Numbered from the stretch's first letter, positions 33,893 to 42,030 are shown. The stretch: DNA of 64,000 nucleotides from JAQTNP01 sp964616145 (GCA_964616145.1 CAZTRD010000001.1:1-64000), one strand, 5' to 3'. Numbers and translations: made by a program. Notes: generated from the sequence alone by a model not told the origin.

Positions 33893-35251
33893 ATGCTAAA
33901 TACTATGAATAAAGAAGAGCTCTGGCAATTCGTTTTAACACAAATCCAACTGGCTATCTCTCCTGCTAATTTTGCGACGTGGTTTAAAAATACTGAAGTT
34001 GTTGATATCGAAAAGGATTTAGCCATTATTTCTGTTCCAAGCAATTTTTCGAAGGAATGGCTTGAAAAGAAATACGGCAAATTAATCTTGAAGATTTTAA
34101 GAGAGTTAAACGATTCTATCAAAAAAATAGAATTCAAAGTAAATCCCGCTGGGCAGCAAAAATCCTCTCATCAAAAATCTGTCTTGATCTCTCCGGATCA
34201 ATTGAAGTTTGAAGATTTTTGTTTAGATAAGGAAAGCAATTTAAATCCGAAATATACTTTTTCCAATTTTATCGTTGGCCCATTCAATGAATTGGCTCAA
34301 GCTGCTGCTTGGGCTATCAGTGAAAACCCTGGAACAATGTATAATCCGTTTTTCATATACGGAGGTGTAGGGTTAGGTAAAACTCATTTAATTCAAGCGG
34401 TGGGGAATAAGATAATGTCTACCTATCCAGAAAAGAAAGTGAGATACACGACAACTGAAAGATTTACTACTGAAGTAATCAATTCGATTAGAAATCAAAG
34501 CATTGAAAAATTAAAGGAAACTTATAGAAGATTTGATATTTTAATCGTTGACGATATACAGTTTCTATCCGGGAAAGAAAAAACCCAGGAAGAATTCTTT
34601 CATCTATTCAACGCCTTGTATGAAAGCAATAAGCAGATAATTATTTCTTCAGACAGACCGCCTCAAGCGATTTCCGCCCTAGAAGAAAGATTGAGATCAA
34701 GATTTGAGGGAGGAATGATTGCAGACGTAGGTTCTCCAGATCTAGAAAGCAGAATTGCCATTTTAAAACAGAAGGTCCAGGAAAAGAATTTGAATATAGA
34801 TAACGAGATTCTGGAATACATAGCTCAAAACATACAAAACAATATCAGGCAACTGGAAGGTACTTTAAATCGCTTAGCCGCATTTCAAAAATTAGGTACT
34901 CAATCATTAAATTCTGAAATGGCTAAGAAATTATTGAGAAAGATAATACAGCCAGAACAAAAAAGAGCCAGCTATCAGAAAATAATTCAATCTGTAGCAG
35001 ATTTTTATAGTATGAATCCTAAGGACTTATTCCAAAATTCCCGCAAGAAAGAAATTGTCAGACCAAGGCAAATAGCTATGTATTTCTTGAGAAAGGAGGT
35101 TAGCTATTCATTCCCATATATCGGCAAGAAATTCGGAGGTAAGGACCACACAACAGCCATTTACGCATTTGAGAAAGTGTCGCATGAGATAGAGCAAAAT
35201 GAAATTCTGGCTCAAGAGATAAGTTCAATCAGAGAGAAATTATATAATTAA
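33893..35251 (+). CDS. dnaA: Chromosomal replication initiator DnaA
   Basis: DnaA binds origin boxes and opens the duplex. The 452-residue protein has domain I (LWQFVLTQIQLAISPANFATWF), a short linker, the AAA+ domain with Walker A FIYGGVGLGKTHLIQAVGN (about 154-172) and Walker B ILIVDDIQFLSGK, and the DNA-binding domain with the signature GGKDHTTAIYAFEKV near the end. The ATG at 33905 (MNKEELW) fits family N-termini better; the ATG at 33893 is 5 bases from the -10 box and would be skipped or leaderless. DnaA boxes lie on both sides of the gene. Confidence 0.98.
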   Translation: MLNTMNKEELWQFVLTQIQLAISPANFATWFKNTEVVDIEKDLAIISVPSNFSKEWLEKKYGKLILKILRELNDSIKKIEFKVNPAGQQKSSHQKSVLISPDQLKFEDFCLDKESNLNPKYTFSNFIVGPFNELAQAAAWAISENPGTMYNPFFIYGGVGLGKTHLIQAVGNKIMSTYPEKKVRYTTTERFTTEVINSIRNQSIEKLKETYRRFDILIVDDIQFLSGKEKTQEEFFHLFNALYESNKQIIISSDRPPQAISALEERLRSRFEGGMIADVGSPDLESRIAILKQKVQEKNLNIDNEILEYIAQNIQNNIRQLEGTLNRLAAFQKLGTQSLNSEMAKKLLRKIIQPEQKRASYQKIIQSVADFYSMNPKDLFQNSRKKEIVRPRQIAMYFLRKEVSYSFPYIGKKFGGKDHTTAIYAFEKVSHEIEQNEILAQEISSIREKLYN

Positions 35252-35462
35252 AAAATGTTAATATCCTGTGTATTTCTTGTTAATTGGATAGAGGATAATT
35301 GTGGATAAGAAATGCGATATCTTTGAAAGATACTTATCCACTAATTTATTCAAAAGTTGTTCACAACTTATCCAAGAAAATTTCCAGACCATTACTACAT
35401 TTCCACAGAAACAATACTACTTAATAACAATAATTAAATATATTAAAAAATAAATTAAAAAT
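35252..35462. other. Probable replication origin (oriC) between dnaA and dnaN
   Basis: The 211-bp gap contains a perfect DnaA box on the minus strand (35300-35308, TGTGGATAA), near matches at 35334-35342 (TTATCCACT), 35357-35365 (TTGTTCACA), 35368-35376 (TTATCCAAG) and 35399-35407 (ATTTCCACA), and then about 55 bp of almost pure A/T up to dnaN that could be the unwinding element. Together with the two boxes before dnaA this is a strong origin candidate. Confidence 0.8.
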
Positions 35463-36596
35463 ATGCAATTCACTATTTTAAAAGAGAACTTATCAAGAGG
35501 ATTAAATTATGTAGAAAAAATTACTGGAAAAAATTTAGTCCTTCCTATTTTAAATAATGTTTTATTAAGTGCAGAAAAGAACATTTTAAAACTGATCACT
35601 ACTGATTTGGAAGTTGCCATTATCCACCGTTGCATGGCGAAAATCGAGACAGAAGGGGAAATTACTATCCCCGTAAGAGTGTTAAGCACTTTTATCAATC
35701 TTTTGGATGATCAGAAAATTGACTTTGAGCTTAAAACCAAAACATTATTCGTTTCAGGGAAGAATAATAAAACACAAATAAAAGGGCTTGATTCTAAAGA
35801 TTTTCCCATTATTCCCAAGATAGAAGAGAATGAATGGATAGAAATCAATTCTGCCGCTCTCTGCGAAGGGGTTTCTCAAGTAATAGATTTCTCCAGCATT
35901 ACCCAAGCCAGGCCAGAATTAACCGGAGTGTATTTCTTAATCTCCGGAAACCAGATAAAGATTGTTGCTACAGACAGTTTCCGCTTAGCAGAAAAAACCA
36001 TCAATTTCACTCAGGCAAGCGATAAAAAACCTTTTGAGAAATCATTTATCATTCCAAGGAATGCTACCAGAGAAATCGTAAACCTGTTTGGAGGATTGGG
36101 GGGCAACATCAAAATATATTTTTCCTCCAATCAGGTAATGTTTGAATCAAGATTCTCAGAGATAGATAGCCCTCAATCCCAATTGATTTCCAGATTGATT
36201 GAAGGAGAATTTCCTAACTACCAGGAGATAGTTCCAAAGGAGTTTAAAACACAAGTTAATATTTCTCAAGAACAACTGCAAAAAAGCATTAAGGCAGCAG
36301 GAATTTTTGGGGGAAGGGGGAACGAATTAATATTGGTGGCTGATTCTAAAAAGGGGCAGGTAGATATTTCTGCCCAGGATTCGGAAATCGGAGAAACCAG
36401 CGTCTCCGTTGTATCAAAAGTGGTCGGGGATAAAACAAGCGTGTGCTTTAATCATAAATTCCTGCTTGATGGAGTTATGAAAACCAGAGGAAAAGAAATC
36501 TTTATGGGTTTAAATGGAGAAGGAGGGCCGGGAGTGATTAAGTCAGGCAACACGGACGATTTCCTCTATATCCTCATGCCGATCAAATCAACATAA
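35463..36596 (+). CDS. dnaN: DNA polymerase III sliding clamp (beta subunit)
   Basis: The ring-shaped clamp holds the replicative polymerase on DNA. The 377-residue protein shows the three repeated clamp domains, with family stretches such as NLVLPILNNVLLSAEKN, GVYFLISGNQIKIVATDSFRLA and a C-terminal ILMPIK. The tail differs slightly from the usual MPMRL end. It overlaps the next gene by one base (TAATG). Confidence 0.96.
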   Translation: MQFTILKENLSRGLNYVEKITGKNLVLPILNNVLLSAEKNILKLITTDLEVAIIHRCMAKIETEGEITIPVRVLSTFINLLDDQKIDFELKTKTLFVSGKNNKTQIKGLDSKDFPIIPKIEENEWIEINSAALCEGVSQVIDFSSITQARPELTGVYFLISGNQIKIVATDSFRLAEKTINFTQASDKKPFEKSFIIPRNATREIVNLFGGLGGNIKIYFSSNQVMFESRFSEIDSPQSQLISRLIEGEFPNYQEIVPKEFKTQVNISQEQLQKSIKAAGIFGGRGNELILVADSKKGQVDISAQDSEIGETSVSVVSKVVGDKTSVCFNHKFLLDGVMKTRGKEIFMGLNGEGGPGVIKSGNTDDFLYILMPIKST

Positions 36597-36892
36597 TGTT
36601 TGAACAGTTATCAAAAGCAATTGGGAGGAGAAAAACTCTCTGGTCAAAAGAGAACATAGATTCCACTCAGAGAGTTTTTAACGAATGGGAGAGAGTAATA
36701 TTGGACGAATATGGCCCGGAAATGATTACTTTAGTCAGGCCATATTCTTTTAAGAATAATAAGTTGACAGTTTTTGCTAGAAACTCAACTGTTGCTTGCG
36801 AGATTCAAGTGAAGAAAGATAAAATAAAAAACAGTATTAATAAAAATACAGAAGGGATAAGGATAAAAGAGATTATTCTGAAAGTAAGGTAA
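36596..36892 (+). CDS. DciA-like (DUF721) helicase-loading protein
   Basis: DciA proteins help load the replicative helicase in bacteria that lack DnaC or DnaI. The 98-residue protein has the small DUF721-type domain: VFNEWERVILDEYG, then KNNKLTVFARNSTVACEIQVKKDKI and a final IKEIILKVR. The location directly after dnaN with a 1-base overlap supports a replication role. Its last 20 bases overlap the convergent penicillin-binding protein gene. Sequence similarity alone is modest. Confidence 0.7.
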   Translation: MFEQLSKAIGRRKTLWSKENIDSTQRVFNEWERVILDEYGPEMITLVRPYSFKNNKLTVFARNSTVACEIQVKKDKIKNSINKNTEGIRIKEIILKVR

Positions 36893-38783
36893 GGTACTTA
36901 TCAGAAGCCAAATCCATTATCTTGTGCCAAATAGGGCCGGCAACTGCAACTGCGGCCTTTTTTGCCATAGGTTCATTATTATTATTCCCAACCCATATCC
37001 CAACAACTACAGAATCTGTATACCCGATAACCCAATCATCTTTGAAATTATCCGTAGTCCCTGTTTTCACAGATACCTTCTTGTCAGCAAAATACAAAGA
37101 TGAATTTCTTCCAAAAATTGGAGCTCTTGCTTCATTATCAGATAAGACATCATTTAGCATCTGACAGGTCTCTTTTGTTGCCACTCTTTTAGCTGTATTC
37201 TGTTTTTGGCTTACAATATTACCACGATAATCTTCTATTCTTAATATGCTTCTAGGCGCATATTTCAGCCCTTCCGAGGCGAATACGCCGTATGCTGAGG
37301 TCATGTCTAAAAGCTTGACTTCTCCGCCTCCAAGGACCAGAGAAGGCCCGTATTCTGATGATGGTTTGGTCAGTGTAGTTATCCCGCAATCCCTAGCTGT
37401 CTCTATCGTATTTTTCATTCCAGCCATATACATAAAGACCTTAATAGAAGGAACATTTAAGGACTGAGCCAACGCTTGCCTTAGGGTTATTTCTCCTCTG
37501 AATAATCCGTCGTAGTTTCTTGGGATATAGTCATTGCCGCCCCAATTGCCAAAATTAGTTTGTGTGTCCAATACCTTCGTATCCGGGGTGTACCCCATTT
37601 CAAAAGCAGTTAGATAGGCAAAAGGCTTTAAAGCAGATCCTGGCTGTTGGCCTAAACCATATATGGCTACATTTACATCCGGCTCAAAAAGACAATCTAA
37701 TCCAGGAGTGCATTCTTCAGGATACGGATCAGCGAAATAGTCTCTGCTGCCGATCATTGAAAGGATGTCTCCGTTATTTGGATCAATAGCGACAGAAGCA
37801 ATGTTATTTGCATTATAGTTTTTAATCGTCTCGCCGCTGTCTTTTATTATCTTCTCTGCTTTTTCTTGGATATCCCAATCAAGAGTAGTGATAACTTTCA
37901 ATCCATTTTCTTTTAAGTACTGCTCTCCATACTGTTCTAGAAGATAATCTCTAACATATAGGACAAAATGGGGCGCTTTGATAGAAGTTTTTTGTTTTTC
38001 AAAAACCAATTCTTGTTTTTTCGCTTCATCGTATTGTTCCTGAGTAATATATTTTTCTGTTAACATTCTGGAAAGAACATAATCCTTTCTTCCGAGCAAT
38101 GCATCTACATGTTTGCCGTAAGGGGAATAATAGCTGGGTGCTTTGATAGCGGCAATAATTGATGCTGATTCAGCTAAAGTTAAATCCTTAAGGTCTTTGT
38201 TGAAAAAATGCCTTGATGCTTCCTGGGCCCCGTATACGTTTGTTCCTATAGGTATCTGATTTAAATACCATTCAAGGATCTGTCTTTTCTCATAATTTCT
38301 TTCTAATTCTATTGTTAAAACCAATTCCTTGATTTTTCTTCCGATACTTTTTTCTTGAGTTAAAAATGTTGAGCGGATTAGTTGCTGAGAAAGAGTTGAA
38401 GCCCCATACGTTGCTTTTCTTATCCTGAGGTTTATCAAAACAGATCTAAATATCCCCTTGATATCTACTCCATGGTGAGTATAGAAATTCTTATCCTCTG
38501 CAGATATAAGCGCATTGATTATATTCTGAGGGATATCTTCTAATTTAACATATTCTCTTTTTTCTTCCCCGTAGATTGTATATAGCAAAACCTTTCCTGT
38601 TCTGTCATATATCTTTGTTGGTTGAGCTAATTGTCTTTCTTCAAAAACCTCTGGCCTTGGAAGATCTTTGGAATAATACACGAATAATACTAGGGTAAAG
38701 AAAATGCAGAATAAAAAACCAACCCCAAGGAGTTTTATAATTTTTGAAAAAATGTTTTTGCTTAATTTTCTTTTAAAACTCAT
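36873..38783 (-). CDS. Class A penicillin-binding protein (PBP1A type)
   Basis: It polymerises and cross-links peptidoglycan outside the membrane. The 636-residue protein has an N-terminal membrane helix (about 17-37), a GT51 glycosyltransferase domain with catalytic E96 in SAEDKNFYTHHGVD and ATYGASTLSQQLIR, and a transpeptidase domain with SALK (S383, K386), SLN (441-443) and KTGT (573-576). All catalytic motifs are intact. The 3' end overlaps the DciA-like gene. The -10-like TACAAT lies 8 bases before the ATG. Confidence 0.95.
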   Translation of the reverse strand: MSFKRKLSKNIFSKIIKLLGVGFLFCIFFTLVLFVYYSKDLPRPEVFEERQLAQPTKIYDRTGKVLLYTIYGEEKREYVKLEDIPQNIINALISAEDKNFYTHHGVDIKGIFRSVLINLRIRKATYGASTLSQQLIRSTFLTQEKSIGRKIKELVLTIELERNYEKRQILEWYLNQIPIGTNVYGAQEASRHFFNKDLKDLTLAESASIIAAIKAPSYYSPYGKHVDALLGRKDYVLSRMLTEKYITQEQYDEAKKQELVFEKQKTSIKAPHFVLYVRDYLLEQYGEQYLKENGLKVITTLDWDIQEKAEKIIKDSGETIKNYNANNIASVAIDPNNGDILSMIGSRDYFADPYPEECTPGLDCLFEPDVNVAIYGLGQQPGSALKPFAYLTAFEMGYTPDTKVLDTQTNFGNWGGNDYIPRNYDGLFRGEITLRQALAQSLNVPSIKVFMYMAGMKNTIETARDCGITTLTKPSSEYGPSLVLGGGEVKLLDMTSAYGVFASEGLKYAPRSILRIEDYRGNIVSQKQNTAKRVATKETCQMLNDVLSDNEARAPIFGRNSSLYFADKKVSVKTGTTDNFKDDWVIGYTDSVVVGIWVGNNNNEPMAKKAAVAVAGPIWHKIMDLASDKYLTLLSE

Positions 38784-38800
38784 ATAATACTATTGTAGAA

Positions 38801-38829
38801 AATCCCCCCTATTTTTGATAGGGGGGATT
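38801..38829. terminator. Strong terminator downstream of the acidic microprotein
   Basis: A perfect 11-bp stem AATCCCCCCTA/TAGGGGGGATT with a 7-base loop, followed by TTTTC on the minus strand (stem included) and T-rich sequence on the plus strand. It ends the microprotein transcript just before the penicillin-binding protein gene. Confidence 0.85.
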
Positions 38830-38834
38830 TGTTT

Positions 38835-38975
38835 TTATACGCCTTCATCTTCGCTAGCCCAGTCGTCTTCTAATTCTTCTGCTGGAGTTTCCGTTTCTTC
38901 CCCGCCCGTTGGCTCTTCTTCCGACCAATCATCTCCTTCCTCGGCCTCGTTTAAAATATCTTCGTTATAATCCAT
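38835..38975 (-). CDS. Acidic 46-residue microprotein
   Basis: This short frame runs from ATG at 38975 to TAA at 38835 and is enclosed by a near-perfect promoter (39025-39052) and a strong terminator (38801-38829), which makes it a real single-gene unit. The product has about 20 Asp and Glu residues and no Lys or Arg, and contains an imperfect internal repeat, GDDWSEEE and EDDWASEDE. It could mimic nucleic acid or bind a basic partner, but the function is unknown. Its leader of about 43 bases contains a sequence complementary to the RNA at 41905-42030. Confidence 0.72.
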   Translation of the reverse strand: MDYNEDILNEAEEGDDWSEEEPTGGEETETPAEELEDDWASEDEGV

Positions 38976-39024
38976 AAAAATTTTTTAATTTTATAATTGG
39001 CACGACCTTTGGCCTATATGAATT

Positions 39025-39052
39025 ATTATATTTTTATCAGTATCATTGTCAA
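39025..39052 (-). promoter_or_regulatory. Promoter of the acidic microprotein
   Basis: Minus strand: TTGACA (39047-39052), 16 bp, TATAAT (39025-39030), both perfect. It begins 3 bases beyond the ruvC stop. The transcription start should be near 39018. Confidence 0.85.
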
Positions 39053-39054
39053 GA

Positions 39055-39543
39055 TTACTTTCTGCACTTTAGTCCCTGGCTGCAACAAATTGCTACTCCC
39101 AGAGCATCTGCGGCATCGTCCGGCTTAGGCAAATTCTCAAGATCTAAAAGTGATTGAATTAATTTTTGTATTTGTTTCTTTTCCGCTCTTCCATATCCAG
39201 AAACCGCCATTTTAACTTCTACGGGAGAATACTCTACAACTGGTATCTTTTTCTTGGTAGCGGTTAAAATAATTACTCCCTTGGCCTGCGATACGGTGAT
39301 AATGGTCTTTTGGTTTTTAAAAAAGAATATTCTTTCAACTGCCAGAATATCCGGCTTGTATTTGTTTATTATCTTTGCCAACTCTCTTTCTATTTCTTTT
39401 AATCTTTGTCCGTCAGATTTTTCTGGCAGGGTAGTGATACAACCATATGCCAAACATCGCAAACTCTTTTTGTTTTTTAAATCGATCTCTATTAAACCGT
39501 ATCCAGTTGTTGCTGTTCCAGGATCTATTCCCAGAATTATCAT
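39055..39543 (-). CDS. ruvC: Holliday junction resolvase RuvC
   Basis: RuvC cuts Holliday junctions after branch migration by RuvAB. The 162-residue protein has the catalytic acidic residues in ILGIDPGTATTGYG (D7), the ILAVERIFF motif (E about 66), SPVEVKMAVSGYGRAEKKQI and the final DDAADALGVAIC. It is the last gene of a minus-strand operon ruvB, lamin-tail protein, yebC, ruvC. Confidence 0.95.
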   Translation of the reverse strand: MIILGIDPGTATTGYGLIEIDLKNKKSLRCLAYGCITTLPEKSDGQRLKEIERELAKIINKYKPDILAVERIFFFKNQKTIITVSQAKGVIILTATKKKIPVVEYSPVEVKMAVSGYGRAEKKQIQKLIQSLLDLENLPKPDDAADALGVAICCSQGLKCRK

Positions 39544-39545
39544 AT

Positions 39546-40271
39546 TTATTCTTTAAGATTAGAATAGAAATTTTGAACATCTTCGCTGTCGTCTAACGCC
39601 TCGAATAATTTCTCGGCAGCTGCCTTGTCATTATCATCAATAGATATCTCTTCGTTTGGAATCCATTCTAAACCAGAAGAAATAATCTTTACACCCTTTT
39701 TCTCGAAAGAATTTTTTATCCCTTCCGTATCGTTTGGTTTAGCTTGGATTTCTAAAATATCATCTCTCCAGATAACATTCTCTGCCCCGAACTCTATTGC
39801 TTCAAGTTCTAGATTATCTTTATTCGCTTCAGGATTGTCTTCCAAAGAAATTCTTACAACTCCTTTTTGCTGAAATTGCCATCTTAGAGATCCTTCTTGA
39901 GCGAATTTTCCGTTTCTCTGGTTCAATATTTGTTTTATCTCAAGCATTGACCTATTCTTGTTATCTGTAATGCCTTCGATAATAATAGCGATTTTCCCTG
40001 GACCGATGGCTTCGTACAGAAATTCTTCCAATTTTGATTCATCCTGCCCTCCAGCCGCTTTCTTAACGGCTCTTTCTATCGTATCGCTAGGCATATTAAA
40101 CGATTTTGCCTGTTCTATGGCTACCTTCAGTTTTGAATTTATCTCAGGATCCGTCCCTGTTTTTGCGGCAATAGAAATCATACGATTAAGCTTAGAAAAT
40201 ATCTTTGATCGTTTTTTATCCTCCAATCCCTTTTTGTGCTTTATCCCTGACCAATGGCTATGTCCAGACAT
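39546..40271 (-). CDS. yebC: YebC/PmpR-family protein
   Basis: Members are described as transcription regulators and more recently as helpers of translation at proline stretches (TACO1-like). The 241-residue protein has the invariant start SGHSHWSGIKHKKGLEDKKR and three domains, including MPSDTIERAVKKA and LYEAIGPGKIAIIIEGITDNKNR. It lies next to ruvC, a common arrangement in bacteria. Confidence 0.95.
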   Translation of the reverse strand: MSGHSHWSGIKHKKGLEDKKRSKIFSKLNRMISIAAKTGTDPEINSKLKVAIEQAKSFNMPSDTIERAVKKAAGGQDESKLEEFLYEAIGPGKIAIIIEGITDNKNRSMLEIKQILNQRNGKFAQEGSLRWQFQQKGVVRISLEDNPEANKDNLELEAIEFGAENVIWRDDILEIQAKPNDTEGIKNSFEKKGVKIISSGLEWIPNEEISIDDNDKAAAEKLFEALDDSEDVQNFYSNLKE

Positions 40272-40280
40272 ATGTTTATT

Positions 40281-40892
40281 TTAATTCTTGATACTATATT
40301 TTTTTGACTTCAAATTCAAGTATAAACTAAATACGCTGATAAAAGAAGATGTTGCAATTCCCCAAAGAAATATCCTCAAGAAATTTGATGGATTCCTTTC
40401 CTTGCTTTCCTGTATTTCTACATCAGACAATACAACCTCTCTTTTTTCCAACAAAGAATTTTTCTTGCCAGGGGTTCCGTTGATCCCAGAACTTGTTTGC
40501 CAGCCATCATCGTTCCTTTCCATTGTTCTTTTAGTTTCATTATCTCCAGCCGGCCACCCCGAAGAAAAATCCTGCTCGTCAACGATGTTATTAGAAGAAT
40601 CTAAAAGAGTCAAGTGATTTCCTGTGTTTCTTAAATTTCCCTTCAATATATTGTTATATTCCATTTCTCTATTCTTTGAAATTACAAAAGAAGAATCAGG
40701 ATCAATAATTCCTGATAAAATAGTTTTTGTATCATCTATCATTAAAACCCAATTATTCAGGTTAACAGGGGATTGGCCCTGGTTGTATAATTCGATCCAT
40801 TCATTTCTCCAGTTGTTTGAATCTCCCATCCAAGCAACTTCATTTATCAAAACAGAAGGTTCCATTGCTAGAACAAAAATCAGAGAGAGCAT
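40281..40892 (-). CDS. Lamin-tail-domain surface protein with C-terminal membrane anchor
   Basis: The 203-residue protein has a short hydrophobic start, a lamin-tail (LTD) domain of about 15-125 with VLINEVAWMG, NEWIELYNQG, VNLNNWVLMI and the late SGWPAGDNETKRTMERN, and one C-terminal membrane helix (about 170-193). The layout suggests an exported domain tethered by its C-terminus. Its start codon overlaps the ruvB stop by one base, so it is translated with recombination genes, which is odd for a surface protein. Confidence 0.75.
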   Translation of the reverse strand: MLSLIFVLAMEPSVLINEVAWMGDSNNWRNEWIELYNQGQSPVNLNNWVLMIDDTKTILSGIIDPDSSFVISKNREMEYNNILKGNLRNTGNHLTLLDSSNNIVDEQDFSSGWPAGDNETKRTMERNDDGWQTSSGINGTPGKKNSLLEKREVVLSDVEIQESKERNPSNFLRIFLWGIATSSFISVFSLYLNLKSKKYSIKN

Positions 40893-41881
40893 TATAATAA
40901 TTTAGGTTTTTTCTTTAAATAATGATAGGCAGTTTCGCTGACAACCCTGCCCCTGGGAGTTCTTTTCAAAAAGCCAAGCTTTAGAAGATACGGTTCGTAT
41001 ATTTCCAAAAGATTAGCTTCCTCTTCAAATGCAGTAGCTGCCAGAGCTTGCAGCCCTACTGGTCCACCATTGAATTTTTGTATTATTGTTTCAAGTATTT
41101 GACGATCAGCCTGCTCTAATCCGAATTCGTCAATGCCTAAGGACTCTAATGTTTCCAGGGCAGTATTTTTATCTATCTTCTTTTTATTCTCCATTTGGGC
41201 AAAATCCCTGGATCTTTTTAATAACCTATTGGCAATTCTTGGAGTAAATCTGGAACGGCTGGAAATTGTTTTTACAGCGTCATCTTCAATATCAATTCCC
41301 AGAACAGAAGCAGAGTTTTTAATTATCTTTCCTATTTCCTCTTCATTGTAGAAATTCAATTGGAAAATTGCTCCAAACCTGCTGCGCAAAGGAGAGCTTA
41401 GCCCTGCTATTCTTGTTGTTGCTCCTATTAAAGTGAACTTAGGCAGCTTCAAATTAAGAGTTCTGGCCATAGGGCCTTTACCTATTATCAGATTAAGATG
41501 GAAATCTTCAAGAGATGGATATAGTATCTCTTCGCATATCCTGTTTAACCTATGGATTTCGTCAATGAATAGAACATCTCCCTGCTCAAGATTTGTAAGA
41601 ATAGCTGCCAGATCTCCCGGCCTTTCTATGGCCGGTCCGGAAGTTACTTTAATATCCTTATCTATCTCCTGGGATATTAGATAAGCTAAGGTTGTTTTAC
41701 CCAAACCAGCGCTTCCATAGAATAATAAATGCTCTGGGGGCTCATTTCTTTTCTTAGCAGCTCCTAAAATGATTTTTAGATTGGATTTTATCCTTTCTTG
41801 GCCGATATAATCATCCCAGGCCTTTGGGCGTAGGGTATTGTCTAAAAAATCATCTCTTGTCTGCAACTGCTTGACATGCAT
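40892..41881 (-). CDS. ruvB: Holliday junction branch-migration ATPase RuvB
   Basis: RuvB drives branch migration with RuvA. From the ATG at 41881 the protein has 329 residues: TLRPKAWDDYIGQERIKSNL, Walker A LLFYGSAGLGKTTLAYLI, Walker B VLFIDEIHRLNR, TLIGATTRIAGLSSPLRSRFG, and the winged-helix end with RTPRGRVV. The longer frame to 41959 reads through a promoter and RNA region and lacks family residues, so I reject it. A TATAAT on the minus strand (41895-41900) lies 13 bases before the start. Confidence 0.96.
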   Translation of the reverse strand: MHVKQLQTRDDFLDNTLRPKAWDDYIGQERIKSNLKIILGAAKKRNEPPEHLLFYGSAGLGKTTLAYLISQEIDKDIKVTSGPAIERPGDLAAILTNLEQGDVLFIDEIHRLNRICEEILYPSLEDFHLNLIIGKGPMARTLNLKLPKFTLIGATTRIAGLSSPLRSRFGAIFQLNFYNEEEIGKIIKNSASVLGIDIEDDAVKTISSRSRFTPRIANRLLKRSRDFAQMENKKKIDKNTALETLESLGIDEFGLEQADRQILETIIQKFNGGPVGLQALAATAFEEEANLLEIYEPYLLKLGFLKRTPRGRVVSETAYHYLKKKPKLL

Positions 41882-41899
41882 AGTAATATCTGTTATTAT
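41871..41899 (+). promoter_or_regulatory. Promoter of the 41905-42030 RNA
   Basis: Plus strand: TTGACA (41871-41876), 17 bp, TATTAT (41894-41899). The expected start is 41905-41907, exactly where the closing stem of the predicted RNA begins. The -10 box overlaps the minus-strand TATAAT (41895-41900) of ruvB, and the -35 lies within the first ruvB codons. Confidence 0.75.
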
Positions 41900-41904
41900 A
41901 TAGG

Positions 41905-42030
41905 AAGTCCCTGATTGTAAAGGGATTTTCCTTAGAAAAGGATGGTTGAGTTTCGGCACGACCTCTCCTCAGGAAAATCCTGGTCTAGCGCTCAGCGCAC
42001 AGAAATTCCAATCAGGGATCTTAAATTTTT
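41905..42030 (+). ncRNA. Candidate structured small RNA of about 125 bases
   Basis: The ends pair in a closing stem: TCCCTGATTG (41908-41917) with CAATCAGGGA (42009-42018), extended by three more pairs past a bulge. Inside, GGATTTTCCT (41923-41932) pairs perfectly with AGGAAAATCC (41971-41980), and a GCGC-TCA-GCGC hairpin sits at 41988-41998. The closing stem is followed by TTAAATTTTT, a terminator-like tail that overlaps the stop of the pilB-like gene. A sigma70 promoter ends where the stem begins. The general shape recalls 6S RNA, but it is shorter; SRP, tmRNA and RNase P hallmarks are absent. Confidence 0.65.

Noticed and set aside
41882..41959. N-terminal extension of RuvB.
   Set aside because: The added 26 residues have no family similarity and cover a promoter and a structured RNA; the ATG at 41881 gives a normal RuvB start.
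41905..42030. Identification of the small RNA as SRP (4.5S) RNA.
   Set aside because: The conserved GGAA-type apical loop and its asymmetric internal loop are not present on either strand.
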